From the NCBI RefSeq assembly GCF_003335505.1, contig NZ_QPEX01000024.1, positions 248,001 through 312,000 on the forward strand: DNA of 64,000 bases, read 5' to 3'. The stretch's first letter is position 1. Each line of letters starts with the position of its first letter. Position numbers and translations under genes: made by a program. Of this stretch, positions 56,012 to 64,000 are shown one piece after another. The notes under the pieces are model-generated. The model ran no database searches and was not told the origin of the DNA. It saw only the letters and a program-made list of their open reading frames with translations. This stretch comes from Bremerella cremea. Its GTDB lineage: Bacteria > Planctomycetota > Planctomycetia > Pirellulales > Pirellulaceae.

Positions 56012-56641
56012 TTAGCTTGCCGGCAGCGGAGGCAACTCATACCCCCCGGAAGGCAAGCTGTTCATGCCAGAAGAAGGCGGATTCGGCAACATCTCGGCTG
56101 GAGTCGGCTGAGGTTGATTAAGTTCGTCCCAATAGGGAATGCGTTGCGCTGGTGGCTGGACAACCGCAGAAGGGACATACGATTGTTGCGGCGGGGCAAG
56201 TGGCGTGGTGAAGCCAGCTTGCGCGTTGGCCCGCAGTTGCTCGGCCCGGGCACGCAGTTCTTCCTTAGGCACAATACGAAGCGGCACCATCTCGAAGTCG
56301 AGATCGCGTTGGTCGCGGATTTCCCAAGGAACGATGTTTTCGGAAATGAAGTCGAGGCCAGGATACTCGTACCAAGGCGTTCTAAACTCATGCAGTTGGA
56401 CGACCGGCTCGTAGCCATCCTTTTCTAGGCGGATTTCGCGCGTGCCGTAGTAGGTGTAGCCCGTCGCTACCGGAGTGACGCCGATTTCTTGATTGTCGAC
56501 ATACAGCACAGCCCCTGGCGGGTTGGTGCGCACGGTAAAACGTCGCCGGACGCAGCCTGGGCTTGCCAGCAAGATGGCCAACAACGCCAGCACGCTAATG
56601 CGATGAAAAACGGTCGATTTTTGTGGGAAAAATGGACCCAT
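56012..56641 (-). CDS. PEGA-domain lipoprotein
   Basis: The 209-residue protein has a lipobox (LLASPGCVRR) and a PEGA-type domain (about 35-80: FTVRTNPPGAVLYVDNQEIG and REIRLEKDGYEPVV). The C-terminal 90 residues are Pro/Gln/Ala-rich and disordered-looking. PEGA domains occur in surface and S-layer-type proteins; the function is unknown here. It is divergent from the following PP2C region. Confidence 0.82.
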   Translation of the reverse strand: MGPFFPQKSTVFHRISVLALLAILLASPGCVRRRFTVRTNPPGAVLYVDNQEIGVTPVATGYTYYGTREIRLEKDGYEPVVQLHEFRTPWYEYPGLDFISENIVPWEIRDQRDLDFEMVPLRIVPKEELRARAEQLRANAQAGFTTPLAPPQQSYVPSAVVQPPAQRIPYWDELNQPQPTPAEMLPNPPSSGMNSLPSGGYELPPLPAS

Positions 56642-56761
56642 GAGCTATCCTGAAACCAGAGGCCGCGAAACTTCGCGTGGGGCGGGATTGTAGCGATCGT
56701 GTCGATTTGCCGCCAGATAGTTTTCCTGGGTATAGAAATTAGGCGAAAAGGTAGCCATACC

Positions 56762-56998
56762 ATGCCACTGGCCCAGGATTATATGGGTGATCTTTCGCAG
56801 GAAATTCCCCGCAAGACGAGCAAATTTCGGGAACAACGGCGAGTTGTACTTGCTAGCGGCCCGGTTTATTATCGAGGGCTTCCCATAAAATATCGTTTAC
56901 GCGATGAGGCCCCCTGTGGGGACGCACCGATAATTAAGGGAAGCAGGGAAACTCCGCGAGTCGATATCGCGATCAAGTCGCCGTCGACTTGTCCCTAG
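56762..56998 (+). CDS. possible 78-residue basic protein
   Basis: An ATG at 56762 (MPLAQDYMGDLSQEIPRKTS) opens a 78-codon frame with a basic N-terminal half and a TAG at 56996-56998, in the otherwise gene-free 388-base stretch between the PEGA and PP2C genes. AAGG lies about 10 bases upstream. I recognise no family, and the composition is only weakly protein-like, so this is a candidate rather than a firm gene. Confidence 0.3.
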   Translation: MPLAQDYMGDLSQEIPRKTSKFREQRRVVLASGPVYYRGLPIKYRLRDEAPCGDAPIIKGSRETPRVDIAIKSPSTCP

Positions 56999-57029
56999 GA
57001 GCATGAGGATCGAGTAGGTTTCCGCCAGT

Positions 57030-58376
57030 ATGGCCCAGAGCGAAAAGCATGAATGGGCAGGATGTCTTCAGGTCGCCGCATTAAGCGACGTGGGGATGCG
57101 ACGCTCTAACAATCAAGATCACTACGGCGTGGCGCTTACGCCGTCGTGGGAGGATTGGCAGCGGCGAGGACATTTGTTCATCGTGGCTGATGGGATGGGC
57201 GCGCACGCAGCCGGAGAGCTGGCAAGCGAAATCGCGGTCGAACAGATTCGACATCTCTATAAGAAATATATCGACAAGAAACCGGCAATGGCCCTAACGG
57301 CGTCCATTGAAGAGGCGAACACGATCATCAATCGCCGAGGTGAGTCGAACGCCGCGTTTCATAAGATGGGCACCACGTGCAGTTGCTTGCTACTGCTACC
57401 GCAAGGAGCTGTGCTAGGGCATGTGGGGGATAGCCGCATCTATCGTTTGCGGCGCGGCAAGCTAGAGCAGCTCACCTTCGATCACAGCATGGCCTGGGAA
57501 ATCAAAGCGGCCACGCAAGGCAAAGAGTATTCCGAGGAAGTCTACGCCGCGATCCCCAAAAATGTGATCACCCGTTCTTTGGGGCCTTCGCCAGAAGTAG
57601 AAGTCGATTTGGAAGGGGCTTTCCCGCTAGAAGTCGGAGACACGTTCCTGATGTGCAGCGACGGGGCTTCTGGCCCGGTCAGCGATGAGGAAATCGCCCT
57701 GATCCTGCATTCCCTGGAACCGACCAAAGCAGCGCAAATAATCATTGATTTGGCCAACCTAAGAGGAGGGCCAGACAATATTACGGTGATCGTGGTGAAG
57801 GTGACCGGTGAGAAGCTCGCCAACGATCCTTGCAAAAACGACCCTCTCATCAACGAAGAAGACCTTCCTCCGCCGCCAGTGGAGCGGGTCATGCGTCCCA
57901 TTCCGCGGGCACTGTGGATTGGGTTGCTGTTGATACTGTTAGCGAGCGGGTTAGCCTATTACCTGCATCAACCGCTTATTACGCTGGGCGGAGTGTTGAT
58001 CACCATCTTCTCTCTGATCTTCGCTTTGGTTTACCGCTTTACCGGCGAATTGGTCCAGCTACCGGTCAAAAAGAAATTTCGTTTTGGCAAAGGGCCTTAC
58101 TCCGAGACCCCCTGCCATGCTGACTCGAAGGTGGCCCTGAATTTGAAGATTCTATACGACGAACTCAGTGAAGCCGCCGAAACGAATAAGTGGACGATCG
58201 ACTGGGAAGCGATCCATCAGATTGGTAGTCATGCCGACACCGAAATGAAAAAGGGAGACTACTACCAAGCCTCGCGTCATTATCTGCTGGGAGTAGGTTC
58301 GTTGATGGCACAAATACGCGGGCAGAACGGGGCCAAAAACCCCTTGGAAGAAGATTCCCGCCCCGATATTAGCTGA
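57030..58376 (+). CDS. membrane PP2C-type serine/threonine phosphatase
   Basis: The 448-residue protein begins with a PP2C/SpoIIE-type domain (about 10-260) with metal-binding aspartates in RRSNNQDHYG, FIVADGMGAH, MCSDGASG and GGPDNITVIVV. Two adjacent hydrophobic segments (about 290-325) follow, then a C-terminal helical domain (about 350-440) with no recognised motif. It would dephosphorylate Ser/Thr kinase targets at the membrane. The LptF/LptG-family gene follows on the same strand, 60-100 bases later. Confidence 0.9.
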   Translation: MAQSEKHEWAGCLQVAALSDVGMRRSNNQDHYGVALTPSWEDWQRRGHLFIVADGMGAHAAGELASEIAVEQIRHLYKKYIDKKPAMALTASIEEANTIINRRGESNAAFHKMGTTCSCLLLLPQGAVLGHVGDSRIYRLRRGKLEQLTFDHSMAWEIKAATQGKEYSEEVYAAIPKNVITRSLGPSPEVEVDLEGAFPLEVGDTFLMCSDGASGPVSDEEIALILHSLEPTKAAQIIIDLANLRGGPDNITVIVVKVTGEKLANDPCKNDPLINEEDLPPPPVERVMRPIPRALWIGLLLILLASGLAYYLHQPLITLGGVLITIFSLIFALVYRFTGELVQLPVKKKFRFGKGPYSETPCHADSKVALNLKILYDELSEAAETNKWTIDWEAIHQIGSHADTEMKKGDYYQASRHYLLGVGSLMAQIRGQNGAKNPLEEDSRPDIS

Positions 58377-58472
58377 ACGACGTTCCCTCAGATTCACGTT
58401 GCTGCTACAGTATCAGCCGATTCTTTTCTCGGCACGGTGCTGAGATCGGGTCGAAATGGATTTCGATCGCGA

Positions 58473-59663
58473 ATGGGCATTCTGCAACGCTATATCGTCG
58501 AAGAGCTACTGAAAGTTTTCTTTCTGTCGCTGTTCGTCCTGACTTCGCTTCTGCTGTTCGTGGGACTCGGTCAGCAGGCACTCAAGGAAGGTCTGGGCTT
58601 TCTCGCCCTGATCAAGGCCGTTCCCTATCTACTGCCGAACGCTCTCCGTTTTGCTGTGCCGGGAACGATGTTGTTCGCGGTGTGCAATGTTTACGGTCGC
58701 GTGAGTGCTAGCAACGAACTAAACGCCCTCAAAGCCGCCGGCATCAGCCCTATGACGTTGATCATGCCGGGTTTGGTTATCGCGTTTATCTTCTCGGTCA
58801 CGTGTGTCTGGCTGAACGATATCGCCGTTAGTTGGGGCCATCGCGGCTTGCGGCATGTGGTGATGCAATCGGTCGACGACATTGTTTACAGCGTGCTGAA
58901 AACGAAGAAATCGTTTCACAACGACAAATTCTCGATCTTGGTGCGCGACGTCGAAGGCGACCTACTCATCCGCCCAGAGATTTCGATCGTCAAATCAGGT
59001 GAACAAGGGATCGTGACAATCTCGGCCAGAACGGCCAAGCTCGAATCCGATCCAGAACATAACCAGGTTCTCATAACGCTGACCGATAGCCGGATTCGTT
59101 CGACGGGGCCAGAAGGAAAAGTATTCGAGCACCCTGGTGAGTTCACCACCTCGATTCCTCTGGTCGACCCCACCGCCGTCGAAGGAATTCGCGACGCGGC
59201 GCATCAGCCAATGCGCAAGATTCCCATGTGGAGTGGGAAGATGAAAACCTACCATCGCCAAGTAGCCCAAGTGCTGGCCGCCAAAGGAGCTGCCTGCTTG
59301 GTGACCGGCCAAGTCCCCCACGAGGATGATCCGACTTGGTCCTACTGGATAAAAGAAAAGAATTGGTCTGCGTCCCAGATTAACCGCCTGAAAACGGAAC
59401 CTCACCGCCGTTGGGCCAATGGTTTTAGTTGCTTTTGCTTCGCCCTACTTGGCATTCCCCTGGCCATTCGACAACGCAATGCCGACTTCGTGTCGAGCTT
59501 CTTCGCTGCATTCGTGCCGGTGCTGTTGGTCTATTACCCGCTTATGGCCCTGGGGGTCGACCGCGCTAAAGATGGCGATTGGCCAGCGGTGGCTGTTTGG
59601 CTGGGTAATTTAACCCTCTTAGTCGCCGGTGGCTGGCTGCTGCTGCGTACCTTGCGACATTGA
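58473..59663 (+). CDS. LptF/LptG-family permease
   Basis: The 396-residue protein starts ILQRYIVEELLKVFFLSLFV and shows three N-terminal helices, a large periplasmic loop (about 110-310) and three helices at the C-terminus, the LptF/LptG layout. The core ALRFAVPGTMLFAVCNVYGR with SNELNALKAAGISPM is family-like. In E. coli LptF and LptG pair with LptB to extract LPS; here only one such gene is found, so a homodimer or a partner elsewhere is needed. ATG at 58473 is chosen over GTG 58437, which adds 12 polar residues. Confidence 0.85.
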   Translation: MGILQRYIVEELLKVFFLSLFVLTSLLLFVGLGQQALKEGLGFLALIKAVPYLLPNALRFAVPGTMLFAVCNVYGRVSASNELNALKAAGISPMTLIMPGLVIAFIFSVTCVWLNDIAVSWGHRGLRHVVMQSVDDIVYSVLKTKKSFHNDKFSILVRDVEGDLLIRPEISIVKSGEQGIVTISARTAKLESDPEHNQVLITLTDSRIRSTGPEGKVFEHPGEFTTSIPLVDPTAVEGIRDAAHQPMRKIPMWSGKMKTYHRQVAQVLAAKGAACLVTGQVPHEDDPTWSYWIKEKNWSASQINRLKTEPHRRWANGFSCFCFALLGIPLAIRQRNADFVSSFFAAFVPVLLVYYPLMALGVDRAKDGDWPAVAVWLGNLTLLVAGGWLLLRTLRH

Positions 59664-59990
59664 TACGACACAACATCTTGTGATCTGGCGAATCGCCAAA
59701 TATCGCAGCAGGAAGGTATTTCTGCCCCAAGTCGCCCACGATGACAACAGGCCCAAAACACATCATCTGCATAGACTCTGTACCTGATGTACTAATTATG
59801 CGGGTGTGGTTCTCCGCAATATAGCTTGAAACTCACACTCTCTACAGAGGGATTGTCAAGTTTATCCTACTTAACCCTAGTTACGCACTGCGAAGTGCTT
59901 TCAAGCATTCTTGGAATTGAAATCTTGGTTCCTGCGGCCAATGAGTAACGACGGTGATCCAAGATAAACGTTCAAGCGGGGAAGAACAAA
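59664..59990. other. intergenic region before chemoreceptor
   Basis: About 327 bases, AT-rich near 59780-59880, hold the promoter of the chemoreceptor gene. I find no ORF or repeat of note and no convincing sigma28-type promoter. Confidence 0.4.
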
Positions 59991-61979
59991 ATGTTGAGTC
60001 GTCTTAGTATCTTGCAAAAAACCGTGGCAGGTTTCGCAATTATCTTGTTGCTAATGGCAATTTCGACGGGCGTGGCGTGGTACGGAATTAGTGATGCCTC
60101 CTCTGGATTTCGTCGCTATCGAAGCTTGGCCCGTGACTCTAATTTCTGTTCTGACATTACAGACCGGATCATGCAGATGCGGTTGCTCGCCAAAAACTTC
60201 GACATTTCCGGCAACCCGAAGTTTGTCGCCGAGTTCGCCAACAAAAGAGAAGAAATCGATGCCTTCATAGCCCAAGCGGATCAACGTATTTCTGCACCGG
60301 AACTGAAGGAGATCTTAGACGAGATACGCAACGCGGCGAATGAATATTACCAGGCATTCTCTCAGATCGTCGAGTATCGGCGCATTCGAGACGCGAAACG
60401 TAGTGAGGTTCTTGATCAAGAGGGCCCCAAAATGGTCCAGCAGTTGAAGTCTATTATTACTTCCGCTCAAGCCGATCAAGATGTCGTTGCCGCAAGTCTG
60501 GCTGGCGTCGCGTTAAACGATTTGATGAACGCTCGCTTGAATGTGTTTAAGTTGATTACCTCGAAAGATCCCCAATTCGATACAGCAACCCATCGCGCAA
60601 TCGACGAATTATCCGCGAACCTAAACACGCTTGACTCTGAGCTACAAAACCCCGAACGCCGGAAATTGCTGGCCAACCTAAGCGAAGAAAGCCAAGTCTA
60701 CCAAAAAGCCTACAGCGAAATGGCAGCGGCCTTGACGCAGGAACGCGAGTTGGTGCAACAAAGGTTGGATGTGTTTGGGCCTCAAGTCGCGAATCTGGCT
60801 GGCACGCTCAATGGCAAAATCACCGCCGAGCAAGACAACCTCGGACCGATCGTGGAAGCGTCGAACCAAACCACGCTTATTTCTGTGGCGGTGGTCAGCT
60901 TCGGAGCAATTGTGCTGGGCTTGGCGATTTCGGTGTTGCAAAGCCGTTCGATCGTGCTACCCATTCGTCGCGTGATGACCATTCTGGGGGCGATCTCAGA
61001 GGGGGATCTCCGCCAGCGATTAGAAATTACGAGCCAGGATGAAGTTGGAAAAATGTCCGGATCGGTGAATCACATGGTCGAGAACTTGCAGAACGCCATG
61101 CAGGCCCTGGCCCGAAACAGTGAAGCAATCTCGCAATCGGCTCAAGATATGACATTAACCGCTGAAAGCATGGCGACCGTCTCTAGCGAAACGAAGTCGC
61201 AATCGACATCCGCTGCAGCCGCTACCGAGGAACTTTCGATCAACATGCGAAAGCTCTCGGAGAACGCCATGAACATGTCGGCCAACATGGAGACCGTTTC
61301 CAGTGCGGTGGAAGAGATGTCAATCAGCATCAGCCAGATTGCCAACAGCATGGACCAAGTTAGCCACATCGCGACAGAAGCGCACGACTTGTCCGACTCA
61401 GGAAGGAGCCTATTGAATGAGCTTAACTCGGCAGCCAACGAGATTGGTGATGTGGTGATCCTGATTCAAGACATTGCTGAACAGACCAATTTACTGGCTT
61501 TGAATGCGACCATCGAAGCGGCCCGGGCAGGCGAAGCGGGAAAAGGATTTGCGGTCGTGGCCAGCGAAGTCAAAGAACTTGCCCGCCAAACCGGAGACGC
61601 CACAGAGGATATCGAAAACCGAGTACTTCGTATTCAATCTGCTTCTACGGAATCGATCCAGTCGAATGAATCAATTCGGGAAGTTGTCGAGAGATTAAAT
61701 AAGATTTCCCAAGATGTTGCCGCTGCGGTTGAAGAGCAATCGGCGACCACTCAAGAGATTGCCCGTAGCGTTGCCTTAGCAAATTCTGCTGCCCAAAACG
61801 TTTCCAGCTCGGTCAGCGAGTCCGCTACGGCAGGGGAAGAAATCGCCCGTTCCGTGACTTCGGTCGATGGAGGGGCCCTCCGCGTTTCGCAGGGAGCCAG
61901 CGAGACCCAATCGCATAGCGGAGCGCTCACTGGCATCTCTTGCGAACTGCAAACACTCGTCGGACAATTTCAAGTCTAA
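59991..61979 (+). CDS. methyl-accepting chemotaxis protein
   Basis: The 662-residue receptor has a first membrane helix (about 10-30), a periplasmic helical sensor (about 35-295), a second helix (about 300-320), HAMP (about 320-375), and a long signalling coiled coil with the conserved hairpin tip [20 protein letters not shown] near residue 495 (EQTNLLAL and [21 protein letters not shown] around it). The sensor domain is a helical bundle without PAS or Cache motifs. GGGGAAG precedes the ATG. No other chemotaxis gene is adjacent. Confidence 0.93.
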   Translation: MLSRLSILQKTVAGFAIILLLMAISTGVAWYGISDASSGFRRYRSLARDSNFCSDITDRIMQMRLLAKNFDISGNPKFVAEFANKREEIDAFIAQADQRISAPELKEILDEIRNAANEYYQAFSQIVEYRRIRDAKRSEVLDQEGPKMVQQLKSIITSAQADQDVVAASLAGVALNDLMNARLNVFKLITSKDPQFDTATHRAIDELSANLNTLDSELQNPERRKLLANLSEESQVYQKAYSEMAAALTQERELVQQRLDVFGPQVANLAGTLNGKITAEQDNLGPIVEASNQTTLISVAVVSFGAIVLGLAISVLQSRSIVLPIRRVMTILGAISEGDLRQRLEITSQDEVGKMSGSVNHMVENLQNAMQALARNSEAISQSAQDMTLTAESMATVSSETKSQSTSAAAATEELSINMRKLSENAMNMSANMETVSSAVEEMSISISQIANSMDQVSHIATEAHDLSDSGRSLLNELNSAANEIGDVVILIQDIAEQTNLLALNATIEAARAGEAGKGFAVVASEVKELARQTGDATEDIENRVLRIQSASTESIQSNESIREVVERLNKISQDVAAAVEEQSATTQEIARSVALANSAAQNVSSSVSESATAGEEIARSVTSVDGGALRVSQGASETQSHSGALTGISCELQTLVGQFQV

Positions 61980-62020
61980 CCGCCTAAGGGTGTTTGCCAA
62001 GAAGTTGGCAGGTTAAAGCC

Positions 62021-62048
62021 AAAGCAGCGAGAAGATGCCCGCTGCTTT
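62021..62048 (+). terminator. weak terminator-like hairpin after chemoreceptor
   Basis: Arms AAAGCAGCG (62021-62029) and CGCTGCTTT (62040-62048) pair perfectly, followed by GTTGTC rather than a clear T run. Another small hairpin (TGCCAA/TTGGCA) lies at 61995-62010. Confidence 0.4.
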
Positions 62049-62109
62049 GTTGTCACCGCAGGGGAACTGCTATAGGGCTCCCCTTTGATCTTGGTAGCTC
62101 CCCTCGCTA

Positions 62110-62343
62110 TCAATCGTTCGCCGGACGGCCACAAAAAGGGCACTTACTGGCCAAGATCGGATCGAATGGTTCGTCTTCGTCGTCGCTGCGGAACGCTTCG
62201 GTTTGGCGGAAGCCGCAATCAGGGCACTTGTGCTCCCACGAGTGGATTTCCAGTTCATCGTTCTGGAAATGATTGTGCTGGCAAGTCAGCAGATCCGACT
62301 TGCACTTGGGACAGCCACCGATGGTAATTCTTTCGCGGGACAT
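62110..62343 (-). CDS. small multi-CxxC zinc-ribbon protein
   Basis: This 77-residue protein holds three CxxC pairs: GGCPKCKSDLLTC, HKCPDCGFRQTEAF and SKCPFCGRPAND at the end, with a His-rich segment (CQHNHFQNDELEIHSWEHKC) between. It is a zinc-binding ribbon protein, perhaps a regulator or RNA-associated protein. No partner gene is visible. Confidence 0.7.
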   Translation of the reverse strand: MSRERITIGGCPKCKSDLLTCQHNHFQNDELEIHSWEHKCPDCGFRQTEAFRSDDEDEPFDPILASKCPFCGRPAND

Positions 62344-62446
62344 GACATTTCAGTTATGCGTGGGCCAATCAAGCAAAAAGGCAGGCCATCCCAAGGAACA
62401 AACCTGCCTTAATATTAGACATTTCCGCTTTGCGAGTTATTGCATA

Positions 62447-63460
62447 TCAAAACCCGCGAGCGGCGATGATGTCGTCGTAGTCGCGGAGGTGGTAGCCGAC
62501 GCCAGCGAAATCGAGAACACGACAGAAGCCACGCAATGCCACGCCGAATCCATCTGGTCCGCTGAAGCCACCAAATTGTCCGCCACCTTTGACGTGCGGT
62601 TCCAGGTCGCAGAAGACGCCAGGGATGCCACGCTTCTTCAGCTTCTTTTCTAGCTTTGGAATCGAGGATGCGAAGTCACGCATGATTCGTTCGTAAGCAC
62701 TATCGCCCAAGTCGGCTGGCACAAAGTTCTTCAGGGCGTCTTCGTCGATGTGCCCCTTTTCACCGACCGGCTTGGTGATCTTGTAATCCTTAACGTGCAT
62801 CCAGCCCATGCCTGGCTTCATGGCCATGTACTGATCGTACACTTCGTCAGGCGTGTAGCCTTGGCAGACCAGGTTGCCGGCATCGAAGATCAGCATCATG
62901 GCCGGGTGATTCACCTTCTTGTGAATCTCGGCCAGAATGTCGCCATTTTGGCCGATCAGGTTCGCTTCGACTTCCAAGCCAAAGGTTAGATCGCTCCGGT
63001 GACAGGCCTCAGCAATTTGCCCCAATTGATCAACCGCCTGCGAGATGTGCTCGCGCGGGTCGGTTCCTTTAGGATGATAGAAAGAGAAGCCACGGATTAG
63101 CTTCGTTTCAAACGCATGGGCCAGCTCACAGGCTTTGTTAACATCTTTAGCTAGGTACTTATCAAACGGGACGAAACGGTTCTTGGTACCGTCTTCGATA
63201 TCCAACAGCTTGACCTTGCCGATCGGCGAACCGAGCGACGAGACGTTCAAGCCATATTCCCCTTCGAGCGTCCGAATCTTGTTAATTTCGGCCTTGGTTA
63301 GCTCCATCACGTTTTTAATGCCGTTGCCGACATCGATGAAACGGATGCTGTAATATTCCAGCCCCAGCGCGGCAAATGCACTGAACTGCTGTTCGGCGGT
63401 TTTCTGATTCGCAGATTCATCCGCAAAACCGGTCAAAATCACTTGGGGCGTCGAGGTCAT
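62447..63460 (-). CDS. sugar phosphate isomerase/epimerase-like TIM barrel
   Basis: The 337-residue protein fits the xylose isomerase-like AP_endonuc_2 TIM barrel: LTGFADESANQKTAEQQFSA near the start, GLEVEANLIGQNGDIL, LIFDAGNLVCQGYTPDEVYD and GWMHVKDYK, carrying likely metal ligands (Glu, Asp, His). Its substrate may be an inositol or sugar phosphate. The start at 63460 (MTSTPQVILTG) is natural. Confidence 0.88.
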   Translation of the reverse strand: MTSTPQVILTGFADESANQKTAEQQFSAFAALGLEYYSIRFIDVGNGIKNVMELTKAEINKIRTLEGEYGLNVSSLGSPIGKVKLLDIEDGTKNRFVPFDKYLAKDVNKACELAHAFETKLIRGFSFYHPKGTDPREHISQAVDQLGQIAEACHRSDLTFGLEVEANLIGQNGDILAEIHKKVNHPAMMLIFDAGNLVCQGYTPDEVYDQYMAMKPGMGWMHVKDYKITKPVGEKGHIDEDALKNFVPADLGDSAYERIMRDFASSIPKLEKKLKKRGIPGVFCDLEPHVKGGGQFGGFSGPDGFGVALRGFCRVLDFAGVGYHLRDYDDIIAARGF

Positions 63461-63678
63461 CTCGCTGGTCCAGCTAAAGTCGCGTAAAAAATCTCTATAA
63501 AGTTATATTCCCTGAGCGGGAAGTCGTATTGTGAATGCCTCGCCTGGGGATCGCAAGTGCCCAGAGGGAAGACGAACCACGCATGATACCGTTATCGCTG
63601 CCAAGGCTTGCTTCGCCTCAAGCGAATCGGCTGATGGTTCTTATCCGCGATATCCGTAGGAAAAGCCCTTCCTCTCTG

Positions 63679-63975
63679 CTACTCGTCTGACTCGCTCGAG
63701 AACGTTCCAACTAGCTCTCCTTGGGTGACGGTGAACGAGAGGTTGGCGTCTTTGAAGCTGGCGGCGGGGACTAGTTGTTCGTCGATTTGTTCCAGCAACT
63801 CACGAATACCTGCTTCGTTGTCGACTTTCTCGGCAACGAGGAACAAATTGCCGGCTACGGTACCGTTGGCCAGAAAGTGGAGATCGATCATTCCCAGTTC
63901 CTGGTCGACGTCGTCGTGCAGCAGGAAACGCTCCGAACTGGCGGTGCGAAAGATACGAATAAACTTAGCCTTCAT
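63679..63975 (-). CDS. conserved-looking small acidic protein
   Basis: This 98-residue protein (MKAKFIRIFRTASSERFLLH) has alternating strand and helix segments and an acidic C-terminus (SFTVTQGELVGTFSSESDE). AAGG lies about 9 bases before the ATG. I recognise no family, but the composition and clean frame support a real gene. It is cytoplasmic by lack of signal or membrane segments. Confidence 0.6.
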   Translation of the reverse strand: MKAKFIRIFRTASSERFLLHDDVDQELGMIDLHFLANGTVAGNLFLVAEKVDNEAGIRELLEQIDEQLVPAASFKDANLSFTVTQGELVGTFSSESDE

Positions 63976-64000
63976 CAATGATTGCCTTTTACCAGAACGA

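Noticed and set aside
59664..59990. flagellar-type sigma28 promoter before the chemoreceptor
   Set aside because: Several TTGTCA or TTTATCC-like pieces exist, but no pair with correct spacing.
1..64000. tRNA, rRNA, CRISPR, prophage or transposase
   Set aside because: I looked for cloverleaf-type GTTCGA segments, regular repeats and integrase or transposase motifs in all gaps, and found none; a tRNA scan could still find a missed one.

Overview
The window looks like the chromosome of a planctomycete, most likely a Pirellulaceae member close to Blastopirellula or Bremerella. The best markers are a DUF1559 pseudopilin-like protein (54760-55752) followed by its usual small carboxypeptidase-regulatory-like lipoprotein, a second DUF1559-type lipoprotein (48885-49598), a Tat-exported FAD oxidoreductase, a giant FHA/coiled-coil membrane protein, many lipoproteins and PDZ or aspartic-type secreted proteases, and frequent GTG and TTG starts. 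Genus placement is inference. No rRNA, tRNA, CRISPR array, transposase, integrase or prophage was seen.

Layout. 1-9.3 kb: a partial FAD oxidoreductase, a small membrane protein coupled to a sodium:solute symporter with an unusual soluble insertion, proB, purF, and a minus-strand group of a 32-residue basic protein, a hotdog dehydratase, a rhomboid protease and trmB. 9.4-22 kb: an MMPL/RND exporter, a STAS protein, trpD coupled to an MFS gene, a nucleoside hydrolase, an APC permease, a second MFS gene, an HtrA-like protease and a DksA/TraR zinc-finger protein. 22-30 kb: the FHA coiled-coil protein, divergent queE and queF (queuosine precursor synthesis and reduction), a deaminase, secreted proteins and a SUFU-domain protein. 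30.6-35.6 kb: a three-gene ABC export operon laid out like E. coli yhiI-rbbA-yhhJ. 36-40.6 kb: clpC, a membrane TPR protein and a ThiD2-ThiE fusion.

40.6-45.4 kb is the accessory part. It holds two tandem paralogous membrane proteins, decayed genes, and an M56 peptidase/BlaI repressor pair with two palindromic operators placed over its own promoter. This stretch is flanked by a perfect 38-bp direct repeat that duplicates the 3' end of the neighbouring methyltransferase gene, the footprint expected of an element that inserted into a gene's 3' end. A separate pair of 107-bp MITE-like repeats lies at 26774-26880 and 40642-40748.

45.4-64 kb: a methyltransferase, a GNAT acetyltransferase, a Tat-exported beta-carbonic anhydrase, a secreted aspartic protease with a PDZ domain, a fasciclin protein, an mlaEFD-type lipid transport operon, the DUF1559 pair, a PEGA lipoprotein, a membrane PP2C phosphatase, an LptF/LptG-family permease, a chemoreceptor, a zinc-ribbon protein and a sugar-phosphate isomerase/epimerase-like protein. 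Housekeeping genes and envelope functions are interleaved, with short operons and several good intrinsic terminators.
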